This document shows positions 57,189-64,000 of a stretch of 64,000 nt of DNA, piece after piece. A model generated the notes under the pieces. The model was not told the origin of the DNA. It did not search any database and worked only from the letters and a program-made list of their open reading frames with translations. This DNA comes from Pollenia angustigena. Lineage: Eukaryota; Arthropoda; Insecta; Diptera; Polleniidae. The stretch spans positions 173,706,478-173,770,477 of the forward strand of contig OV884058.1 in the NCBI GenBank assembly GCA_930367215.1. The letters run 5' to 3'. The translations under genes and the position numbers were made by a program. Position 1 is the first letter of the stretch. Each line of letters opens with the position of its first letter.

Positions 57189-57371
57189 AGGCTCAGTTAG
57201 CCGGGAGTAACAGTAACAGTAACCTTACCGTAAAAAAGTAAGAAAAATCTATTTCTTACAGATTGAGACGTAACATCTTACTGCTAACTGTAATCGTTCT
57301 AATTGCTTTACATACAACAAAATGAAACAGCTGATTTGCAACGTTACTGTTACTCCCGGCTAACTGAGCCT
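57189..57371. mobile_element. 183-bp TIR element (MITE), unit 3
   Basis: Same element; one private substitution (ctgtaatcgttc). Confidence 0.88.
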
Positions 57372-58205
57372 TTAGTTATGCTGGCCTTAAAGCATATGCC
57401 TTCCAACTTGTTCCGGCTAGAATTTACCGATTCAAGTAACAAGACATTCACTACAGCCAGCATTTAAGCCACCACATCCCCAGTAAAAAATGGAGCTCCC
57501 AACGAAGCATGTTTGTAAGGGAGAAACATAAGAGTTGCGCTTACCATTGCGCATACGGAAGACATGAATTTTATATGGCGAGTTCCAACTTTGAAGCAAT
57601 ACATTTTTGACACATGAAGCGCATTATTCAGCGCATAAAAAATTGTTGGATGTAACGATCAGCTTTACACACTGAATGTTTTGATACAGTTATTTTTTAG
57701 TATTCCCCCTTACAAACCTGCTTCTTAGTAAGGGAATGCCGTAGCACTTGAAATGTTATGTTTTTTTATAAAAGTTGTTGAGATTTTTTTCACTTACTTT
57801 ACTGCATTTCTGTATGTCTTATTGCGTAGCGCATAATTCTGCGCTTATTTTTTTAAATGTACCATTAGTGCTTCGCAATATGATAAAATTTTTTATTGGG
57901 TCGCGGCACCACAAGTGGCTAATTAAAGCTTCTCTGCACAGCCGGCCTTCGGCCACAACATGTTTACAAACTCGTCCACGGACGTTATGACACTGCTCTG
58001 CCTAGCAATAGACTAGCTTCTATGCTAGCTTTCCCTCAACAATTAATCTTAGTGTATTTATCAAATGTGGAAAAAAGGGAACTTAGCACGTCATACAGGA
58101 ATCTTGTTAATATTTTTCTAAAGTTTTGATATTTTTTAGACTTTGACGATTTTTTACTTTTTGTAAGGAAAATAAAAAATTTTTTTAAACATAATTTTTA
58201 TTATA

Positions 58206-59118
58206 CAGTATCCCGGTTTAACGAATTATATATTGTCAGGCCCTTTCGTTAAATCCCGAAGTTTTTTTTTAATACATTTTTAATAATAAAAAAATTATAT
58301 TTTAATAAAACAAAGTAAATTCGTTTATTTCCATTCATAACACAAACAAAAAATAAATACTTCATATTATTTTAAATTAAATGAGTACAAATGAGGGCTT
58401 TTGCTTTTAATATAGGACCACTAATAGGAATGTTCGCCTTCCTTTTGTTTTGAAACCAATTAAACAATTCTGTTTCCATTCTTGGAAACTCACCTGTTTT
58501 TAAGGCCCTTCTATTCTTTGATCCGAAATTAGTCTTTTCAATTTCGCTCAAAAGTTTCCGTTTTGATTTTATAATTCTGCATATTGATAACTTTGGCAGC
58601 TGTTATTAGATAATGCACATAGTCGTAGGACCTTTTCATAGTGGTCAAAAATTTTTAATTTTTCTTTAAGAATTTAACGTTTTCTTTTGGGCATTTTGAT
58701 GTCAACTGTACATAAACTTCACAAAATTTACGTAAAATTTGAAACAGAAAACAAGCGTTTGTTTTGTAAACAAAAGTAAAAATGACTTTGTAACATACAA
58801 ATTTTTATTTTGCCGAGCAATTATTTTCTTTGCTTTCTTTGTAAGAAAAGAAAATACTTCTCTTAACTTGTTGTTTTTAGTAAAATCGCTATTAAAATAT
58901 GGTTAAAATGTACACAAAAACAAAAGAGAATAGATACAAATATGTTTGCATTCATTATATTTTGTTTTTTCAAATATTTTTGTAAAAATTCGTTATATAT
59001 AAAGAGTACAAAAATTTGCTGTTTGTTCGTAATATAAGGTACTCAATGGGAAAAATATGACCGTACGTTGAATCGCGAATTCGTTAAACTAAGTATTCGT
59101 TAAACCGGGATACCACTG
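58206..59118 (-). mobile_element. pogo/Tigger-like remnant, unit 3
   Basis: 913 bp. Left end reads cagtatcccggtttaac, closer to the right end than in units 1 and 2. It contains about 43 bp not present in the other copies (near 58733-58778). Confidence 0.85.
58372..58602 (-). pseudogene. pogo/Tigger transposase DNA-binding fragment, unit 3
   Basis: Same reading as the other two copies. Confidence 0.8.
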
Positions 59119-59216
59119 TAGTTCACAAAAGTCGCTAGAAACTTTAATCTCAAAAATATCCTTAGACAGGAAAATGTTCAAAGACTTAAACAAATCGTCA
59201 AATTAAAAAAAAAAAA

Positions 59217-59892
59217 CAAGTAAGAAAGTCGGTTAAGCCCGCCAATATGATACCCTACACCACAGTATTTAAAAACACATCATGCTTATGTGTCCATATA
59301 AATATAGATTTATCTATGCTTATAATCTTCATGAAAAACGGTTTGAAAGTTTGTGAGAGGCAGAAATTGCCCCCTACCTCCTCTTGTGGTCCTATTTTTG
59401 AAAAACTGTATAGCTAATGTGTCCATATAGATATGGATCTATCTATGTTTTAAATTTCATTAAAATCGGGTTGAGAGGCAGAAATTGCCTCTCAAAATGC
59501 ATACATTTTGTGTCCATATAGATATGGTTCTATCTATGTTTTAAATTTCATTGAAATCGGTTTTATAGTTTCGGAGAGGAAGAAATTTCCCCCTATCTTC
59601 CCTCGTGGTCCTACGATTCGGCCCATTTTCAATAGGCTTGGTCCTTGTGTCAATAAGAACCTATGACCCAAATTTCATCAAATTATCTCCAAAATTGCGA
59701 CCTGTACTTTTACATGGACAGCCAGCCAGCCAGCCTGACAGCCAGCCGGACGGACATCGTTAGTTCGACTCAGACCGTGATTCTAAGACGATCAGTAAAC
59801 TTTAAGGTGGGTCTAGGACCAATATTTTAAGGCTTTAGAAACATCAGCACAAATGCATAATACCCTCTCCACTATTGTGGTGTGGGTATAAT
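59217..59892 (-). repeat. DINE-1-like dispersed repeat, unit 3 (longer)
   Basis: As in the other units but with an extra internal block (about 59476-59560) that repeats gtgtccatatagatatgg-type sequence, and a longer cagccagcc tract (59717-59750). Confidence 0.6.
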
Positions 59893-59945
59893 ATTGAATT
59901 TAAAATCTTATTTTATGCAATTTATTTTTAATGTGCTGTTTACAC

Positions 59946-60048
59946 AACACAAGTGATTGAGAACGTGTAGTAAAATTTATATGAAAAGCATTCAGGGTTT
60001 TGAGTGTTTTTCATATTCATTTAACTCCACGTTCAATCACTTGTGTTT
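59946..60048. repeat. 103-bp imperfect hairpin, unit 3
   Basis: Counterpart with two substitutions (attcagggttt; ttaactccac). Confidence 0.7.
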
Positions 60049-60962
60049 CCTAAGATTTAACGATTTTTCTACATTTCTAAATACGTAATACGTATCTCAA
60101 TATTCGTTTTTAAGAAAAGATACCGATTTTTTTTACTTGATGACTAAAATTTGGTAGTTTGTGTTCATACGGCTCTTGTCTTATTGAAATGATTGCTACT
60201 TTATAGGCGAGTGGGACGAGGGGAGAGGAAACGAGTCAGAGAACTGAAAAATCACTATTTTTCCTGATTTATTCATTCGCTTAAATTTACATTCACTCAT
60301 TACCTGCAAAACAAAGTTCAACGTTGGTAATTTTTACATCGTTTCGTACACATTTGATTTTTGCATGTGTTCGTTTTTTATTGAAAGTGCTTTGTTTGCA
60401 TTTTTTATGCGCACGCAATATAACACAATTGTGTAAATTCAGAATGCACACATTCTTATACTTTTGCATTCAAGAAGTCATTGTCCACTCGATGAGACGC
60501 TTTGTTAAAATTAACAACAATAGAAACAAGAATACATTGTACATACAGAACTACTGTTCTTTTTAAGAGGATAACAAAAAGTCTTCTGTTTCTATGGAAA
60601 TTGTTTGTACCTACATATGTGCGTTTAGTTTCATTTAAATTTTTTTTTTCTCTTGTACTACATAGTAACTGCTGAATTTTTACAAGAGTAATAATTGCTC
60701 GATTTCTGGCTTTTTTGTTTGTATTTTTTTTTCTTTGCCAAAACAATCATTGTTGAACCAAACACACAAACATCTTAATTGACAAACGAAGCTAAACGAT
60801 AGAATAAATAACAAAGCACGATGTGCATTATTTTAATGACTGCAAATCAGCAGCGAATGTTTGCGGTTGCGCAAGTTTATTGTATGACCGCAAGCGAGTG
60901 TATTTGTTGGTGTTCATTTACTGGAATTTTTTTGCAATCGCACAAATCCGTTCTCCCGTTAC

Positions 60963-62301
60963 GTTTTGCTTTTTCATTCGTTGTTTAATGTTGTTATTGT
61001 TTTCAATATCAAAAAAGGCACATGTCGTCAACATGACATGAATCATTTGAAAGCCAATTCATGTTCAAAGAAGAAAGAGGAAGAATCTTGTCAATAAGAC
61101 ATGAGCCGTATGAACTCAAACGTACATATATTATTCTCACCTTTGTGTATTCCAACTTTCGATTTTTATTTCACACATTTTTAACTAGAACAACTAAATG
61201 CATACAAATTTTTTACTCTTGAAAATATTTTGAAAATTTATGGATTTGTAACACTTTAATTTCATTCCAAAGTAGTGCAAATAGCAAAGCAACACATTTG
61301 CTTCCATAGTCATACAATACGAATGGATAGAACACATTTAAAATAGGGTTTCCGATTTTGGGGAAAACTTCCCGGGAGTTACCGGAGGGAAATATTTTTC
61401 AAGTTCCTGCGAAATTTTGACATTAATTTAAGATGTTACTATATAAAATACATAGTACTAACTGCCAGTTTGTCGAAAGGTTAGTTTTTAAAGAAAAATG
61501 TTTTGATTGAAAGTAAATCCGTTTTTTTAAGCACTAGAATTTAAGAAAAGTTTGTCACCCAAAAATTATTATTACGACTGTCAATAAGTTTTGGCGACAA
61601 CATGATACTTGACTTAACGTTTGAAATAATGACAGCCATTTAGAGGTCATCCCGGAATTTCTCGGGATATTCAACTGTTTTCAATTCTTGCTTTTTTGGA
61701 GAAAAACTTTTTTTAAACATAAGTAAATCGTAACTGTTATGGCTTTTTTCAAAAATGTCGAAAAATAAATTTTTATTTTTTTTGTGTAGTATTTTTATGG
61801 CCAAAAAATAACTCTTATTTTTTGTTTTTATTTTTATAAAAGTTATTTTTTGACTGATATATTTTTTCAGTCAAAAATAAAACTTGTGGAAAATAAGAAA
61901 CCCTTATTCAAATATTTAAATTCGTATCTGGTGCATTTATAATATGCCTTGCGTTTAAAAGGCATGCTTGTGTTTACTTGTGATTGCAAACGAAAATCTT
62001 TAGCGTTTAATTAACGCAACCATATAATTTTCAACATTAAGGTTTTAATGAGTTAATTTGAGATGCATGATAAACGAATGAATGGCCTTGTCTTATTTAT
62101 TTGCAACAACAATAACAACATATGTAACAACAATATTGATAACTAAGCAAAAACTCTATTAATCGATACTTGTTAAATGGAAACTAAAGTTTCATTTTTA
62201 AGTAATAATTTATTAAATGATCCCTTGATGGGATTATAACTCATTAATTTATTGTTTGTGAACAATTACATATGAAATCCTTTAATGACAACAAGCCACA
62301 C

Positions 62302-62344
<43 letters not shown>

Positions 62345-62869
62345 AATACGATTAAGATGCAATGATAAGGCCTTCTTTCTATTATAATTTCTTTGGGGCA
62401 GCGTACTGAGCTGAAGTAGTATTTATTGGTTTAAGTAAATTTAAATAAATTAATATTGCAAGGAAAATAGTTTAGAAGGGCTTTTGTATTGAATACAAAT
62501 TAATTGTTTAATTGGATTCAGTGTTCAGATTAAGGTAAAATAATGAATAGCTTTTATCATAATCACACCACAATATCGATGATGGTATTATGCGTTTTGC
62601 TGATATTTTTAACCTCTTAACCCTTAAGCAAACACCAGGTCCTGGCCAGGCATTTTTGACTTTTTTCCAGTTTTTTTTTTATATAATTATTAAATATATT
62701 AGAACGAAACTTTATGTTTTCCTCAATCAAAGTGTTTTTTTTACAAGAAAATGAGAAAACATGTGTAAATTTAAACACCGTGGGCGTGGCAATTGGCCAA
62801 ATAAATATTTTGTGCATATTGTTTCCGCCAGGGCCAGGCTAGGCCCTGACATATTATTTGTGTACTGCA
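60963..62869. other. single-copy right flank of the array, no supported gene
   Basis: AT-rich sequence that is no longer shared with the array after ttctcccgttac. Only low-complexity short frames. At 62617 the sequence TTAACCCTTAAGC could be the end of a piggyBac-like element, but no partner end was found. Confidence 0.5.
62296..62342. repeat. (CA)n microsatellite
   Basis: About 23 CA dinucleotides with one CG interruption near 62305. Confidence 0.95.
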
Positions 62870-62987
62870 CAGGCGCAGATCCAGCTTGAGCTTTAGGGGG
62901 GTGTGGGGGGGGGGGGGGGGAATTTTGTATGATACAAAAAAGTAAAAAATTTTTTTTAAAAGTTTATTAAAAACAATATGTGTATTA

Positions 62988-63848
62988 GGGTAAGTACTTT
63001 TTGCAATTTTTGCAAATATCAAATTCTTCATCGTATAGCCTTATAGACCTATAAAAATATTAAGAAATTATGTATTACTTTTTCGCGATCGTGAAGAAAG
63101 TTTACGCACCAAACGCGATAAAGTTTTGAATTTCCATTTTTCTCCTTACTATACAAAATTAACATTTAATTACGAAATTTAAAGAATTTTCTAATAATTT
63201 CATGAATATAACAAGATCTTACCATTTGTACGGAAGAAGGGCGCAAAAAAAAATCGCGACTCTATTTCGCGGTTTTTTTAATAAACTAAATTTTAATGGC
63301 AAATGACAGATGTTGTGATAGATGAGTTGTTTGGCGGATATATGAAACAGTGATAATTTTCAGCACCGTATTAATACATGCGCGGAACGAGCTATTAAAG
63401 TTGCACAAGATATTTTTCCATTATGTAAATCAACTCGCACTCTAAACTTAAAATTTATTTCATTAAACCTAAAAAAATAGCTTTACATTTTTGTTATACA
63501 GTTGCTTATTGTATTGTATTGTATTTATGCATGTATTCATAAAAATATTTTAAATTTAATAAAGGCTTGAAAACCAAATTTTCTATGAAAATGTTCCTTA
63601 TTAAACGTTTATTAAATTTTATAATCATTTAAGAATATGGGGGCTAAAATATAAAGCATATATACACAATAAATGTACCATATATAATGTGTATGAAAAT
63701 TTAAAAACAAAAATTGTTTGAGGAGCTTTAGAAATTGCATTTGGTGAGTAAATTTTTTGGCCAAAATGGCCTAAAAAAATTATTTTCATTATCAATACTA
63801 AATTGCCCATCGTTTGGTGAGATGAAGAAATAAAAAAAATCCTTACCC
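62988..63848. mobile_element. TIR element nested in the second hAT copy, TTA target duplication
   Basis: Ends gggtaagtactttttgcaat and (reversed) gggtaaggatttttttt are similar over about 20 bp, flanked by TTA at 62985-62987 and 63849-63851. It interrupts sequence that is contiguous in the array hAT copies, which confirms the insertion. 861 bp, AT-rich, non-coding; PIF/Harbinger-like by target duplication. Confidence 0.72.
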
Positions 63849-63895
63849 TTATTAAAAAAACTCAACAAGAAGGTTAAATAAAATATAAGATCAGT

Positions 63896-64000
63896 TCAAT
63901 ATACATTAATCTTTTTAAATAAGCAATTTATGATTTCCTTGTGAGGCAAATTTAGACAGTACAGTCTATCTTCTGTCATTGTTGATCCGAGCCATGTTTT
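63896..64000 (-). pseudogene. hAT transposase C-terminal fragment, second element
   Basis: Reads KTWLGSTMTEDRLYCLNLPH then KEIINCLFKKINVY and a stop, the diverged counterpart of KTWLRSTMTEDRLNYLNLPH in the array copies (hAT dimerisation region). It continues beyond the window. Confidence 0.85.

Larger units (their letters stand above)
43637..60962. repeat. tandem array unit 3 (17.3 kb)
   Basis: Last unit, offset 17,143 bp from unit 2 at its left end. It ends at the same motif (ttctcccgttac) that precedes each internal junction, then continues into single-copy DNA. Its right part carries private changes: extra sequence near 58733-58778 and an extra internal duplication in the DINE-1-like repeat (59476-59560). 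Confidence 0.97.
62870..64000 (-). mobile_element. second hAT element of the same family, opposite strand, cut by window end
   Basis: Starts caggcgcagatccagcttga, a diverged version of the array hAT right end read in reverse, followed by a long G-run (62896-62921), then aattttgtatgatacaaaaa as in the array copies. Similarity breaks at 62987, where another TIR element is inserted, and resumes after 63851 (ggttaaataaaatataagat). The probable first half of the 8-bp target duplication is gtactgca (62862-62869). The other end lies outside the window. Confidence 0.85.

Noticed and set aside
12172..60962. Long terminal repeats of one giant element (LTR or Polinton-like) instead of a tandem array
   Set aside because: Units are complete, in direct order, three in number, and contain no integrase, protease, capsid or DNA polymerase genes.

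Overview
The window looks like nuclear DNA of a higher fly, probably a calyptrate such as a blowfly or house-fly relative. The evidence is the AT-rich background, two intronless mitochondrial carrier genes of insect type, and abundant repeats: a non-LTR retrotransposon with RNase H, hAT and pogo elements, short TIR elements with 3-bp TTA/TAA target duplications, and a DINE-1-like repeat. The species cannot be named from the sequence.

Layout. 1-6.5 kb holds no gene but has a degenerate dispersed repeat and two TIR elements. 6.8-11.8 kb holds the only two apparently functional genes, a tandem same-strand (minus) pair of 2-oxoglutarate/malate carrier paralogs (SLC25A11-like), with a 3 x 133 bp tandem repeat and a duplicated AT-rich block between them. 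From 12,172 to 60,962, about 49 kb is a head-to-tail array of three near-identical units: 12,172-26,493 (14.3 kb), 26,494-43,636 (17.1 kb) and 43,637-60,962 (17.3 kb). 60,963-64,000 is single-copy flank with a (CA)n microsatellite and the start of another hAT element on the opposite strand, itself interrupted by an 861-bp TIR element.

Every unit carries the same nest, left to right: a long-inverted-repeat (foldback-like) element; a TIR element with TAA target duplication; a 117-bp palindrome; a decayed minus-strand LOA-like non-LTR retrotransposon split by a 2.6-kb hAT element with perfect 15-bp TIRs and an 8-bp target duplication; a 183-bp TIR element; a pogo/Tigger-like remnant that still encodes its N-terminal DNA-binding region; a DINE-1-like repeat; and a small hairpin. 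All transposase and reverse-transcriptase frames are broken, many by lesions shared by all units, so the elements died before the array formed.

The array is the most interesting structure. Both internal junctions carry the same short filler, so they descend from one breakage event. Unit 1 differs from units 2 and 3 on its left side, unit 3 differs from units 1 and 2 on its right side, and the middle unit switches partners near 39.5-39.9 kb. This is the pattern expected if a two-copy array became three by unequal crossing-over. I found no tRNA, rRNA or CRISPR and no new protein-coding system; the novelty is structural.
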